Positions 49,316-58,528 are shown, numbered from the stretch's first letter. The stretch is DNA of 64,000 nucleotides from VRUE01 sp963788975 (GCA_963788975.1 CAWBIJ010000001.1:232275-296274), one strand, 5' to 3'. Notes: generated by a model from the sequence alone, not told the origin. Translations and numbers: made by a program.

Positions 49316-51481
49316 TCAGGCGGTTGACTCGCTCGGGGTGGCCTCGATGGGCTCGGACTCGGAGAAGCCGAGGCGAGCGTAGACGCGGCGCAGCGGTTTC
49401 GGCGCCCACCAGTTCCACTCGCCGAAGAGGCGCATCAGGGAGGGGACGAGCAGGGCGCGGACGATCGTCGCGTCGAGCAGCACACCGACAGCCATCCCGA
49501 TCGCGATCTGCTTGACGAAGAAGACCGAGCTTACGGCGAAGGCGAGGAAGACGACGGCGATCGCCACGGCCGCGGCGGTGATCACGCGCCCGGTGCGACC
49601 GATCCCGATCGCCACCGCCTCTTCGTTGTCGTCGCCGAGGTCGCGCCGTTCCTTGATCCGCGCCATCACCAGCACCGCGTAGTCGGTGGCGAGACCGAAG
49701 AGGACGGCGAAGAGGAAGACGAGGCTGGTCACCTCGACCGCGGCCGGCCCGGTGTAGTCGAGCGGCGCCTTCAGCCAGCCCTCCTGGAAGGAGAGGACGA
49801 GGACGCCGAGCGTCGCGCCCAGGGTCAGCGTGTTCATCAGCAGCGTCTTCAGCGGCAGCAGGACCGAGCCAGTGAGCAGGAAGAGCAGAATCAGAGTGGT
49901 GAGGGCGACGATCGCGACGACCAGCGGCGCGTTCTCGATCAGGCTCTGCTTCTGGTCGACGAAGCTGGCGGTGTTGCCGGAGACGAGCACCTCGGTTCCA
50001 GGCGGCGGGCTCAGGTCCCTGACCTCTTGCAGGGAGTCCTGGGACTCACCGCTGAGGGCCGGGCCGGAGAAGGCGAAGTTGGTGTAGGCGACGTCACCCG
50101 GTGCGCGGGCGAAGGGCGTCCCGCGGACCACGCCGTCCACTGCTTCCACGCGGCGTTGGAAGGCGACTAGCCGAGGCGGGCTGGTGCTGCCGTCGACGGT
50201 CACCGTGACCGCCTCGGTCACGTCGCGCGGGTAGTGCGCTTCCAGGTACTTGTACGCGTCATAGGAGGGCTGTCCCGGTGGCACGGCTTCGGCGCTGGGG
50301 CCGGTCAGCGTGGTCCACAGCAGCGGCGCCGAAGCGGCCAACAGCAGCGCTGAGCTGGCCAGGGCGACCGCAACTGGGCGCCGCATCACGCCGCGGGCCA
50401 GCCGGTACCAGCCGTCGGAGGTGTCTGAGACGGCCGGGCCGCGGCGGATCGAGAGGGCATCGATGCGGGAGCCCAGCAGCGCCAACAGCGAGGGCACGAC
50501 GAGAATCGCCATCACCGCGGAGAGAAGGGCGACGGAGGCACCGGCGACCGCCATCGAGTAGAGGAAGCGCTGCGGCATCACGATCAGCGCCGCCAGCGCG
50601 GCGGCAACGGTGAGGCCGGAGAAGACCGCGGTGCGGCCCGCTGTGGCGACGGTGCGCCGGTGCGCCTCACGGGTCGGCCCTTCGCGTCCGAGTTCCTCGC
50701 GGTAGCGCGAGACGAGTAGCAGCGCGTAGTCGACCGCCAGGCCGAGGCTGAGCCCGGTCGCGATGTTGAGCGCGAACAGCGAGGTGTCGACGAAGCCGGA
50801 CATGATGCGCAGCACGAGCAGGGTGCCGATGATTGAGATCACCCCGAGTAGGAGCGGGATCGCAGCCGCGACCACGCCTCGGAACACGAACAGCAGGAGG
50901 AGCGCGAGAATCGGGAAGGCGATCAGCTCGGCCTTGGTCAGGTCCTTGCGGGTCTGGTCGTTGGTCTCGTTGAAGCCGGGCGCGAAGCCCCCCATCGCGA
51001 CGTCGAGCGAGCTCGAGGCGGCGATCGGGGCGACGTCCTCTGCGGCGTAGCCGCCAGCGTCCTGGATGTCCAGGGTGGAGAGGTATGCGGCGAGGGCGAT
51101 TGACTCGCCGTCGCGGGCGATCAGGGCGGCGCCGGCGCGGCGGTCGCGCAGCGGGTTGACGACCCGCCCGACGTGCTCGACCTGCGCCGTCTCGCGGCTG
51201 AGCCGGTCCACCTCCCGCCGTACGGCGGGATCCCTTGGATTGAGCGGGCCGCCGCCGGGCGAGCGGACCACGAGCACGATCGCCGGATTCGGGTTGTAGC
51301 CGAGCGAGTCGCGCATCAGAGCCGTCGCCTGCTCGCTCTCAGAGCTGCTGTCGGTGAAGCCGGCTGCCTTGAGGTGGCTCTCGACGTCGCGGCCGACAGT
51401 GGCGGCAATCAAAGCGAAGATCGCGACGGCGGCGAGGACGAGCTTCGGGTGCTTCCAGGTGAGGTCGGCGACTCGACTCAT
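49316..51481 (-). CDS. MMPL/RND family transporter
   Basis: 721 aa. TM1 at residues ~15-30 (LVLAAVAIFALIAATVG), porter loop to ~180, six-helix block, second loop near 400-510, second block to ~690, basic tail. The proton-relay motifs are GLAVDYALLLVSRYREE and GLATDYAVLVMARIKE. Divergent from the HxlR-SCP2 regulator across 110 bp that carry a 9-bp inverted repeat, so it is likely that regulator's target. Smaller than the first MMPL protein (837 aa) and not a recent duplicate. Confidence 0.92.
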   Translation of the reverse strand: MSRVADLTWKHPKLVLAAVAIFALIAATVGRDVESHLKAAGFTDSSSESEQATALMRDSLGYNPNPAIVLVVRSPGGGPLNPRDPAVRREVDRLSRETAQVEHVGRVVNPLRDRRAGAALIARDGESIALAAYLSTLDIQDAGGYAAEDVAPIAASSSLDVAMGGFAPGFNETNDQTRKDLTKAELIAFPILALLLLFVFRGVVAAAIPLLLGVISIIGTLLVLRIMSGFVDTSLFALNIATGLSLGLAVDYALLLVSRYREELGREGPTREAHRRTVATAGRTAVFSGLTVAAALAALIVMPQRFLYSMAVAGASVALLSAVMAILVVPSLLALLGSRIDALSIRRGPAVSDTSDGWYRLARGVMRRPVAVALASSALLLAASAPLLWTTLTGPSAEAVPPGQPSYDAYKYLEAHYPRDVTEAVTVTVDGSTSPPRLVAFQRRVEAVDGVVRGTPFARAPGDVAYTNFAFSGPALSGESQDSLQEVRDLSPPPGTEVLVSGNTASFVDQKQSLIENAPLVVAIVALTTLILLFLLTGSVLLPLKTLLMNTLTLGATLGVLVLSFQEGWLKAPLDYTGPAAVEVTSLVFLFAVLFGLATDYAVLVMARIKERRDLGDDNEEAVAIGIGRTGRVITAAAVAIAVVFLAFAVSSVFFVKQIAIGMAVGVLLDATIVRALLVPSLMRLFGEWNWWAPKPLRRVYARLGFSESEPIEATPSESTA

Positions 51482-51542
51482 CGAGGTTTCAACGCCGAGG
51501 GGTGGGGAACCGTGAGGTGATCACGGGCCGGGACTGTACCAG

Positions 51543-51592
51543 AATTCAAAGTAGTCGCTTTGAATTACAAATCGAATGCTAAGATCCTTCTG
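51543..51592 (+). promoter_or_regulatory. Operator palindrome and promoter of the HxlR-SCP2 gene
   Basis: AATTCAAAG (51543-51551) and CTTTGAATT (51558-51566) are exact inverted repeats with a 6-bp centre. TAAGAT (51580-51585) is a good -10 with the -35 falling inside the palindrome (CTTTGA, 51558-51563, 16-bp spacer). Predicted start is 51592, the first base of the GTG codon, so the message would be leaderless. The same palindrome is near -70 of the divergent MMPL gene. Confidence 0.65.
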
Positions 51593-52269
51593 TGTCGCCG
51601 CGTAACTACGGTCAGTCATGCAGTCTCGCGGGGGCTCTCGATCGAATCGGCGGGCGCTGGGCGCTCCTGATCGTGCGCGAGCTCTCGCTCGGCCCGCTGC
51701 GTTTCTCCGAGCTGGTCCGGGCTGTGGGGGGCGCCCCGACCGACGTGCTGACCAAGCGGTTGCGCCAGCTCGAGCAGGACGGCATCGTCCGTCGCTCCGA
51801 GCTCGATCCCCCCGCCGCCGCGACCGCCTACGAGCTGACCGCGGTCGGACGCGAACTCGAAGGGCCGCTGCTCGAGCTCGGTCGCTGGGGGCTGAACTTC
51901 TTTCGTGCCGCCGAAGTCGAGGCGATCAGTCCCTCTCACCTGCCCAACTCGCTGCGGGTGATCCTGCGTCCGCCTGCTGACGCCTCGATCTCGCTGCAGC
52001 TGCGCAGCGAAGGCCAGTCCTTCCGGTTGCGGATCGCCAACGGCTGGATCGACGCTGAGCGCGGCAAGGCCTCCGATCCCGACCTGACCCTTTACGGACC
52101 GCCGCGGGGAGTGATGGCGGCCCTGGTTGGCGCCGCGCCGGCCGGCTCCGAGGTCGAGATCGAGGGCGACCCCGAGGTGTTGGAGGCGCTGCAGGAGATG
52201 GTCGTCCTGCCCGAGCGGCTGCGGGCCGAAGCGCTGGCTGCGCTCCAGCCCGCCTCCTCCCAGGCCTAA
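51592..52269 (+). CDS. HxlR-family regulator with C-terminal SCP2-like domain
   Basis: 225 aa. The N-terminal winged helix of HxlR type has GQSCSLAGALDRIGGRWALL, RELSLGPLRFSELVRAVGG, and LTKRLRQLEQDGIVRRSEL; the conserved Cys (SCSLAG) can be a redox or electrophile sensor. The C-terminal ~95 residues (FRLRIANGWIDAERGKASDP, LTLYGPPRGVMAALVGA) resemble an SCP2 lipid-binding domain, suggesting a hydrophobic ligand. Probably represses itself and the divergent MMPL exporter. Its stop overlaps that of the convergent acyl-CoA dehydrogenase. Confidence 0.87.
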   Translation: MSPRNYGQSCSLAGALDRIGGRWALLIVRELSLGPLRFSELVRAVGGAPTDVLTKRLRQLEQDGIVRRSELDPPAAATAYELTAVGRELEGPLLELGRWGLNFFRAAEVEAISPSHLPNSLRVILRPPADASISLQLRSEGQSFRLRIANGWIDAERGKASDPDLTLYGPPRGVMAALVGAAPAGSEVEIEGDPEVLEALQEMVVLPERLRAEALAALQPASSQA

Positions 52270-53483
52270 CGCAGCTCTGCCGAGCTCTTACCGAGCAGCT
52301 GACGGGCCACGATCAGCAGCTGGATCTGCTGCGTGCCCTCGAAGATGTCGAGGATCTTCGCGTCGCGCGCCCACTTCTCAAGCAGCTCGTTCTCGCCGTA
52401 GCCGACGCTGCCGCAGAGCTCGACGCAGCCGAGCGAGACGTCGACGCAGGTGCGCCCCGCCTTGGCCTTCGCCATCGAGGCCTGCAGCGAGTTGGGCTTG
52501 CCGTTGTCGGCCATCCAGGCGGCGTGCAGGGTGAGTAGCCGCGCCGCCTCGTAGTCGGCCTCCATCTCGAGGTAGCGGGCGGCGGCGGCGTGCTGTGAGA
52601 GCGCCGGCGTCACGTAGTCGATCTCGACACCGGCCTCTTTGAGGCGCTTGCGCGTCTCTTCTAGCGAGGCACGGGCAACCCCGACCGCCATCGCCGCGAC
52701 CAGCGGCCGCGTGTTGTCGAAGGTCTGCATCGCGCCGCCGAAGCCCTGCTTGGTGTCGACCTTGACCTCGGAGCTGCCGAGCAGCGCCTCCTTCGGCACG
52801 CGGCAGTTCTGCAGCGTGAAGTTGGCGGTGTCGGAGGCGCGGATCCCGAGCTTGTGCTCGAGTCGGTCGAGCTTCAAGCCCGGGTTGTCGCGCTCGACGA
52901 TGAACGACCTGATCGCCGCCCGTCCTACGGACGGGTCTAGGGTCGCCCAAACCACGATCAGGTCGGCGCGATCGCCTGAGGTGACGAAGATCTTCTCGCC
53001 GTTGAGCACGTACTCGTCACCATCGAGATCGGCAGTGGTACGGATTGCGGCCGAGTCAGAGCCGGCTTCCGGCTCGGTGATCGCCATCGCCGCCCACTTG
53101 CCGCCGTAGCACTCGAGCTGCTCGTCACTCGCCACCGAGGCGATCGCCGAGTTGCCGAGCCCCTGGCGCGGCATCGAGAGCAGCAGGCCGACGTCTCCCC
53201 AGCAGAGCTCGATCACGCCGAGCACGGTGGAGAGGTTGGAGCCGTTGCGGTTGCCCCCGTCGCCGTTGTCCTTCGCGTCGCGGCGCACGCCGGCGGCGCC
53301 GGCGCCGCTGTCGCCGCCCTCGTTCATCCCGTCGATCAGCGAGGCGAGCATGTCGAGCTCCTTCGGGTACTCGTGCTCGGCTTCGTCGTACTTGCGGGAG
53401 ATCGGCCGGAAGACCTCGGTCGCGACCTGGTTGGCCTGACTGACCAGCGGCTTGAACTTCTTCGGTATCTCTAGATTGATCAT
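52266..53483 (-). CDS. Acyl-CoA dehydrogenase
   Basis: 405 aa. AMAITEPEAGSDSAAIRTTA and KIFVTSGDRADLIVVWATL are the FAD/substrate sites; KLGIRASDTANFTLQNCRVP, GRTCVDVSLGCVELCGSVGY and ARDAKILDIFEGTQQIQLLI the C-terminal helical domain. A Gly/Asn-rich loop (residues ~55-80) lies in the N-domain, as in related mycobacterial enzymes. The normal catalytic Glu position falls at FEGTQQ. Next to the second ACAD, with which it may form a heteromer as in FadE pairs for sterol or unusual fatty acids. Confidence 0.9.
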   Translation of the reverse strand: MINLEIPKKFKPLVSQANQVATEVFRPISRKYDEAEHEYPKELDMLASLIDGMNEGGDSGAGAAGVRRDAKDNGDGGNRNGSNLSTVLGVIELCWGDVGLLLSMPRQGLGNSAIASVASDEQLECYGGKWAAMAITEPEAGSDSAAIRTTADLDGDEYVLNGEKIFVTSGDRADLIVVWATLDPSVGRAAIRSFIVERDNPGLKLDRLEHKLGIRASDTANFTLQNCRVPKEALLGSSEVKVDTKQGFGGAMQTFDNTRPLVAAMAVGVARASLEETRKRLKEAGVEIDYVTPALSQHAAAARYLEMEADYEAARLLTLHAAWMADNGKPNSLQASMAKAKAGRTCVDVSLGCVELCGSVGYGENELLEKWARDAKILDIFEGTQQIQLLIVARQLLGKSSAELR

Positions 53484-53498
53484 CTTGGGTCCTTTGCT

Positions 53499-54833
53499 CT
53501 AGACGAGCAGGGCGCCCTCCATGACGCCCGCTGCGCGGAGGTCTCGGTACCAGCGCTCGACCGGGTGCTCCTTGACAAAGCCGTGGCCGCCGAGTAGCTG
53601 CACGCCGTCAGAGCCGATCTTCATCCCCTTCGCGGCGCTGAGTCGGCGCGCCAGCGCCGCCTCACGGGAGAAGTCCTCGCCCTGGTCGGAGCGGCTGGCC
53701 GCCCGGTAGACGGCGAGGCGCATCCCGTCGGTCTCGATCCCGATGTCGGAGACCGCGAAGGCGACCGCCTGGCGGTTGGAGATCGGTTCGCCGAAGGCGG
53801 TCCGCTCGTTGACGTAGGGGATGACGTAGTCGAGCACGGCCTGCGAGGCGCCGACCGCGAGCGCGGACCAGGCGATGCGGGCGCGCTCGACGCACTCGAC
53901 GTAGGCCTCGCGCTTGCCTTCAGCCATCAGCGCCCCTCCGGGGACGCGTGCGCCCTCGAGCACCAGGCTTCCGGTGGCAGCCGCACGCAGTCCCATCGCC
54001 GGTTCGTCCTCGACCGAGAGGCCGGAGGCACCAGACTCGATCACGAAGAGAGCCGGGCCGTTGTCCTCGGTCTCGGCGGCAATGACGAAGAGCTCGCACT
54101 TCTTGGCGCGGGCGACCAGTGACTTGACCCCGTCGATCACCCAGTCCTCACCATCGCGGCGCGCCTTGGTCTCCAGCTTCAGCGGGTTGAAGAGGGGTCG
54201 TGGCTCAAGGATCGCCAGGGCGGCCACAGGCACGTCCTCGCCGGTGAAGGAGGGTAGGTAGGTCGCCTCCTGCTCGGCGCTGCCCCAGTGGCCGATCGCG
54301 GTGGCGACCGCGCCCGGCGCAAGCGCCGCGTAGGCGATGCCCATGTCGCCGTGGCCGAGTGCCTCGCCGATCAGCGCCGCGGTGACAGCGGCCTGCTCGT
54401 GCATCACTCCGCCCAGCTCCTCGGGTACGCCGAGCATGTTGACGCCGAGCCCGTTGACCTGGGCAAGCAGCGCGGACGGCGTCTCGCGGTCCGCGTCGGC
54501 GGCATGGGCGGCTGGCCGCACCTCGTTGGCGGCGAACTCGCGCACCGCCTCCTGGAACATCTGCTGCTCGTCGTCGGGCGTTACGTCGAAGAGGCTGCGC
54601 GGCTTGCCGGTCGCCTGGCGCGCCGGTTTGCCCAGCTGCTGGGCCGCCTTGAAGGTCCTCCCGGCGGCTGTCGCCGAACGGAAGCCGCTCTTGGTCGTAG
54701 TGAACAGCGCGCGCTCGACCTGCTTGCGGATCCGAATCCTGTCGAGCAGGTCCGAACCGGCAAGCCGGTTGAGCCAGCGCAGGCCGAGCCCCATGCTGCG
54801 CTCGGCCATGCTCTTCTCTTGGGTGACGGTCAT
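53499..54833 (-). CDS. Acyl-CoA dehydrogenase, second member of pair
   Basis: 444 aa from ATG 54833. An extra ~85-residue basic N-terminal region (WLNRLAGSDLLDRIRIRKQV, FRSATAAGRTFKAAQQLGK) precedes the ACAD fold (FQEAVREFAANEVRPAAHAA, MLGVPEELGGV). The FAD-binding T/S motif (normally AxTExxxGSD) reads ALAILEPRPLFNP, so several cofactor contacts are lost. GFVKEHPVERWYRDLRA is the C-terminal signature but lacks the usual catalytic Glu context. It is probably the non-catalytic partner of an alpha2beta2 dehydrogenase with the preceding type. One base separates it from the MaoC gene. Confidence 0.85.
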   Translation of the reverse strand: MTVTQEKSMAERSMGLGLRWLNRLAGSDLLDRIRIRKQVERALFTTTKSGFRSATAAGRTFKAAQQLGKPARQATGKPRSLFDVTPDDEQQMFQEAVREFAANEVRPAAHAADADRETPSALLAQVNGLGVNMLGVPEELGGVMHEQAAVTAALIGEALGHGDMGIAYAALAPGAVATAIGHWGSAEQEATYLPSFTGEDVPVAALAILEPRPLFNPLKLETKARRDGEDWVIDGVKSLVARAKKCELFVIAAETEDNGPALFVIESGASGLSVEDEPAMGLRAAATGSLVLEGARVPGGALMAEGKREAYVECVERARIAWSALAVGASQAVLDYVIPYVNERTAFGEPISNRQAVAFAVSDIGIETDGMRLAVYRAASRSDQGEDFSREAALARRLSAAKGMKIGSDGVQLLGGHGFVKEHPVERWYRDLRAAGVMEGALLV

Positions 54834-54834
54834 C

Positions 54835-55740
54835 TCAGTTGCTCCTCCCGGCTTTGGGACTGGACCCGAGCGGCCGCACCCGGCCGTCGAGGTGGGGGGT
54901 TTGACGTTTTGCGTCGCGGACCGCGAACTCGATCGCGTCACCATGTGTGGCGCTCGCGAACTCAACCCGCGCGGGCAGCAGGATTGGCTTACGGAAGCGA
55001 ACCTCGACACCAAAGGCGTCGGGCAGGTGGCTCTCCAACGCTGCCAGGCAGCGCGCCTTGGTCCACATCCCGTGGGCGATCGCTCGCGGGAAGCCCAGCG
55101 GCTTCGCGGTCAGCGCGTGCATGTGGATCGGGTTGCGGTCACCGGAGACGGCGGCGTAGCGGCGGCCGAGGTCGTCGCCGAGCTTCCACTCGGCGTTCGC
55201 CTCCAGGCCCAGGCTCTCGTCCTTGCGCTTACCGGCGTCTGTGGGCTCGCCACCGCCGCGGCGTAGCATCGTGCTGACGCTCTTCCAGGCGAGCTCGTCG
55301 CCGGCGCGAGCCTCGGTGATGAGGCTGAAGGTTCGTCCGCGTGGGTGTGGCTCTAGCGCGGTCGGCCGCACGCGCAGGCTCAGCTCCTCTCCTTGGCCGA
55401 TCGGCCGCAACTGCTCGATCCGGTTCTCGACGTGGACCAGTCCGACCGCACCGAAGGGGAAGTTGCCGTCGGCCATCACCGCCATGTGCAGCGGGAAAGC
55501 GAGCACGTGCGGGTAGGTAGGGGGAAGGTGGTCGCGCAGGACGAAGCCGCAGACGCGGGAGTAGGCGGCGACCGTGGCGGGCTCGGCGCGAACCCCGGTC
55601 AGCTCCAGCTCGATCTCGGGGATCTCCTTGCCACGGCCGGGGACGAAGGGCAGCAGCGAGGCGCCGGGGATCATCGGCGCCGCTGCGCGCGCGTAGAGCG
55701 GCAGGATGCGTGGCGGGCTGTCCAGGGTGCGAACCGCCAT
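54835..55740 (-). CDS. MaoC-like (R)-specific enoyl-CoA hydratase, HtdX-like
   Basis: 301 aa double hot-dog protein. The second half has the hydratase-2 motif: YAAVSGDRNPIHMHALTAKP followed by GFPRAIAHGMWTKARCLAAL, with the catalytic Asp and His. The first half (YSRVCGFVLRDHLPPTYPHV) is the degenerate partner. Ends overlap: its start shares one base with the FabG4-like stop. In M. tuberculosis HtdX (Rv0241c) sits next to FabG4 (Rv0242c), the same order as here. Dehydrates or hydrates 3-hydroxyacyl-CoA of medium/long chain length. Confidence 0.87.
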   Translation of the reverse strand: MAVRTLDSPPRILPLYARAAAPMIPGASLLPFVPGRGKEIPEIELELTGVRAEPATVAAYSRVCGFVLRDHLPPTYPHVLAFPLHMAVMADGNFPFGAVGLVHVENRIEQLRPIGQGEELSLRVRPTALEPHPRGRTFSLITEARAGDELAWKSVSTMLRRGGGEPTDAGKRKDESLGLEANAEWKLGDDLGRRYAAVSGDRNPIHMHALTAKPLGFPRAIAHGMWTKARCLAALESHLPDAFGVEVRFRKPILLPARVEFASATHGDAIEFAVRDAKRQTPHLDGRVRPLGSSPKAGRSN

Positions 55741-57053
55741 CAGGCCCCCAGCAGGTTCTGGCCGCAGACCCTGACCACGTTGCCGTTGACCCCGGTCGAG
55801 GCCGGGCTGGCGAACCAGGCGATCGTCTCGGCGACGTCGACCGGCAGTCCGCCCTGGGAGAGACTGCTCATCCGCCTGCCCGCTTCGCGCGGGCCGACCG
55901 GCATCGCAGCGGTCATCTGCGTCTCGATAAAGCCTGGCGCGACGGCGTTGATCGTCGCGCCCCGCTTCGCTAGCTCCGGGGCCAGCGCCTCGACCATCCC
56001 GATCACGCCGGCCTTCGAGGTGGCGTAGTTGGTCTGGCCGTTGTTGCCGGCGATCCCGGCCATCGAGGAGACGCCGACGATGCGGCCGTTGGCGGCGAGC
56101 AGGCCGCCGTCGAGCAGGGCGTCGTTGATCCGCTCCTCACTGGAGAGGTTGATCTCCATCAGCTGGCTCCAGCGCTCCTCCGGCATCTTGGCGATCGTGC
56201 GGTCGCGGGTGACGCCGGCGTTGTGGACGACGACGTCGACCCCGTCGGCGAAGCGCTCGGCAATCCGTTCTGGGGCGTCGGGCGCGGTGATGTCGAGCTC
56301 GATCGCGTCGCCCCCGACCTGGCGCAGGTCCTCGCCGGCCTGGGGCACATCGAGACCGACGACCTTGGCGCCGTCCGTGGCCAGGGTCTCGGCGATCGCG
56401 GCGCCGATTCCGCGTGAGGCGCCGGTGACGAGCGCGACCTTGCCCTCTAGGGGCTGCTCCCACTCGATCTCGGGCAGCGGCGCGACTCCCTCGCCGACCT
56501 CGACCACCTGGCCGGAAACGTAGGCGGAGCGCGGCGAGAGCAGGAAGCGCAGGGTCGACTCAAGCTGCTTCTCGCCGCCCTTGCGGACGAGGACGAGCTG
56601 CGCGGTCGCGCCGCGCCCGCCGACCTCCTTGCCGAGAGAGCGGACGAAGCCCTCGAGGGCGCGTTGGGCGGTGGCCGCGCGGGTCGAGCTGGCCTCCGCC
56701 GGCGGCGTGCCGAGGACGACGACGCGGCCGTTGCGGGCGAGCCGGCCGACGCCGGGATAGAAGAAGCGCTGCAGCTCGACCAGCTCAGTCGAGTCCGAGA
56801 TCCCCGAGGCGTCGAAGACGAGTGCCTTGGCTGGGCCCTCGGCGCCGGCCCTTTCAACGCCGATGTTGTCGAGGACGCGCTTCAACGGGCGATCGAGGCG
56901 ACCGCCTGGCGCCGCCCCCGAGAGCACCTTGCCGCCAACGACAGACCCGCCGGCGCGGCGACGCTCCAGCGTCGCCGGCCGCGGCAGTCCGAGCTGGCTG
57001 GCGACCTGGCCGAGCACCGGGGCGTTGACGAGCTGCGCGTAGCGGTCACTCAC
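55740..57053 (-). CDS. High-molecular-weight 3-oxoacyl-ACP/CoA reductase, FabG4-like
   Basis: 437 aa, two Rossmann units. Residues ~1-210 are a flavodoxin-like non-catalytic domain (FDASGISDSTELVELQRFFY, VVVLGTPPAEASSTRAATAQ). Residues ~215-437 are a complete SDR: VALVTGASRGIGAAIAETLA, VVHNAGVTRD, GRIVGVSSMAGIAG and TNYATSKAGVIGM (Ser, Tyr, Lys). This layout defines the FabG4/HMwFabG group, which reduces 3-oxoacyl-CoA with NADH. It overlaps the thiolase by four bases. Confidence 0.92.
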   Translation of the reverse strand: MSDRYAQLVNAPVLGQVASQLGLPRPATLERRRAGGSVVGGKVLSGAAPGGRLDRPLKRVLDNIGVERAGAEGPAKALVFDASGISDSTELVELQRFFYPGVGRLARNGRVVVLGTPPAEASSTRAATAQRALEGFVRSLGKEVGGRGATAQLVLVRKGGEKQLESTLRFLLSPRSAYVSGQVVEVGEGVAPLPEIEWEQPLEGKVALVTGASRGIGAAIAETLATDGAKVVGLDVPQAGEDLRQVGGDAIELDITAPDAPERIAERFADGVDVVVHNAGVTRDRTIAKMPEERWSQLMEINLSSEERINDALLDGGLLAANGRIVGVSSMAGIAGNNGQTNYATSKAGVIGMVEALAPELAKRGATINAVAPGFIETQMTAAMPVGPREAGRRMSSLSQGGLPVDVAETIAWFASPASTGVNGNVVRVCGQNLLGA

Positions 57054-58342
57054 GAGGGACCACCGGCGCTCTCGAGAATCGCGACGACGCCTTGGCCGCC
57101 GGCGGCGCAGATGCTGATCGCACCGCGGCCGGAGCCGCGCTCGTCGAGGGTCTTGGCGAGGCTGGCGACGATCCGCCCGCCAGTCGCCGCGAAGGGGTGG
57201 CCGGCGGCGAGCGAACCGCCGTTGACGTTGAGCTTCTCGCGGTCGATTGAGCCGAGCGCTTTGGCGCGCCCGAGGCGCTCCTTGCAGAACTCGGGGTCCT
57301 CCCAGGCGCGCAGCGTGCAGAGCACCTGGGCGGCAAAGGCCTCGTGGATCTCGTAGAGGTCGAAGTCCTGCAGCGTGATTCCGTTGCGGTCGAGCATCGT
57401 CGGCATCGCATAGGCGGGAGCCATCAGCAGTCCCTCGCGCTTGTGGACGTGGTCAATCGCCGCCGTCTGGCCGTCGACGAAGTAGGCAAGGATCGGCAGG
57501 CCGCGCTCCTTTGCCCACTCCTCACTGGCCAGCAGCACCGCCGAGGCGCCGTCGCTGAGCGGGGTAGAGTTGGCCGCGGTCATCGTTCCCTCCTCGCCGC
57601 CGAAGACCGGGCCGAGTTTGGCCAGCTTCTCGGTTGAGGAGTCGGGGCGCAGGTTCTGGTCGCGCTCGAGCCCGATGTAGGGGGTGATCAGGTCCGCCAT
57701 GAAGCCGCGCTCGTAGGCGGCGGCCAAGTTGTGATGGCTGGCGGCCGCGAGCTCGTCCTGCTCCTCGCGGCCGATCTCCCACTCGGCGGCCATGATCGCG
57801 CAGTGCTCGCCCATCGACTTACCGGTGCGGGGCTCCTCGTTGCGGGGAATTGCCGGCACGACGTGCCCAGGTCGCACTCGCGTCAACTGCTTCAGCCGGC
57901 CGCCGGTCGACTTCTCGCGGTTGACGTCGAGCAGCACCCGGCGCAGGTCCTCGTTGAGCCCGATCGGTGCGTCCGAGGTGGTGTCGGCACCGCAGGCGAT
58001 GCCGGCGTCGATCTGTCCTAGGGCGATCTTGTTGGCGACCAGGATCGTTGTCTCGAGGCCGGTGCCGCAAGCCTGCTGGACGTCGTAAGCGGGAGTCTCG
58101 GGGGCGAGGCGGGTGCCGAGCACGCTCTCGCGAGTCAGGTCGCGGTCGCGCGAGTGCTTGAGCACGGCACCGCCGGCGACCTCGCCGAGCCGCTCGCCGT
58201 CGAGCGAGAAGCGGTCGATCAGCCCGTCGAGGGCAGCGGTGAGCATGTCCTGGTTCGAGGCGCTCGAGTAGACCGAGTTGGAGCGCGCGAAGGGAATCCG
58301 GTTCCCACCGACGACGGCGACACGGCGTGGCTTATCGATCAA
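57050..58342 (-). CDS. Acetyl-CoA acyltransferase (thiolase), FadA2/FadI-like
   Basis: 430 aa. VQQACGTGLETTILVANKIA holds the nucleophilic Cys; EIHEAFAAQVLCTLRA, NVNGGSLAAGHPFAATGGR (His) and SICAAGGQGVVAIL (second Cys) complete the thiolase triad. TTG 58342 is preceded by AAAGGTGATC, an extended Shine-Dalgarno. First gene of the minus-strand operon thiolase - FabG4 - MaoC - ACAD - ACAD. The set can run both beta-oxidation and chain extension on CoA esters. Confidence 0.93.
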   Translation of the reverse strand: MIDKPRRVAVVGGNRIPFARSNSVYSSASNQDMLTAALDGLIDRFSLDGERLGEVAGGAVLKHSRDRDLTRESVLGTRLAPETPAYDVQQACGTGLETTILVANKIALGQIDAGIACGADTTSDAPIGLNEDLRRVLLDVNREKSTGGRLKQLTRVRPGHVVPAIPRNEEPRTGKSMGEHCAIMAAEWEIGREEQDELAAASHHNLAAAYERGFMADLITPYIGLERDQNLRPDSSTEKLAKLGPVFGGEEGTMTAANSTPLSDGASAVLLASEEWAKERGLPILAYFVDGQTAAIDHVHKREGLLMAPAYAMPTMLDRNGITLQDFDLYEIHEAFAAQVLCTLRAWEDPEFCKERLGRAKALGSIDREKLNVNGGSLAAGHPFAATGGRIVASLAKTLDERGSGRGAISICAAGGQGVVAILESAGGPS

Positions 58343-58444
58343 CTGGGATCACCTTTCGTTGGTTGATGAAGCTCAGAGAAGGCGCGCCCTGAGGGCCGCG
58401 CATCGCATGTCCCGCGCGCCACAGCGCTGCAGGCATCCGTGTAG

Positions 58445-58477
58445 AGATTACCCCGACACCGATTGATGTCAAACATC
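58445..58477 (-). promoter_or_regulatory. Promoter and operator of the thiolase operon
   Basis: On the minus strand TTGACA (58472-58467) and TAATCT (58450-58445) are separated by 16 bp, a near-consensus promoter with a ~95-nt leader. The -35 lies within the palindrome GATGT-CAA-ACATC (58465-58477), and TGTCA-N9-TGACA overlaps it, so a repressor probably binds here, perhaps a TetR-type acyl-CoA sensor. The rest of the 186-bp gap shows nothing else. Confidence 0.65.
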
Positions 58478-58528
58478 GAGTGACAACCCGCACACAGCTG
58501 CCAGGGCGGATTCGTTTCGGAGAGCGCG

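Noticed and set aside
53230..53330. Gly/Asn-rich segment in the first acyl-CoA dehydrogenase as an inserted element
   Set aside because: A Gly-rich variable loop at this place is normal for FadE5-like enzymes.
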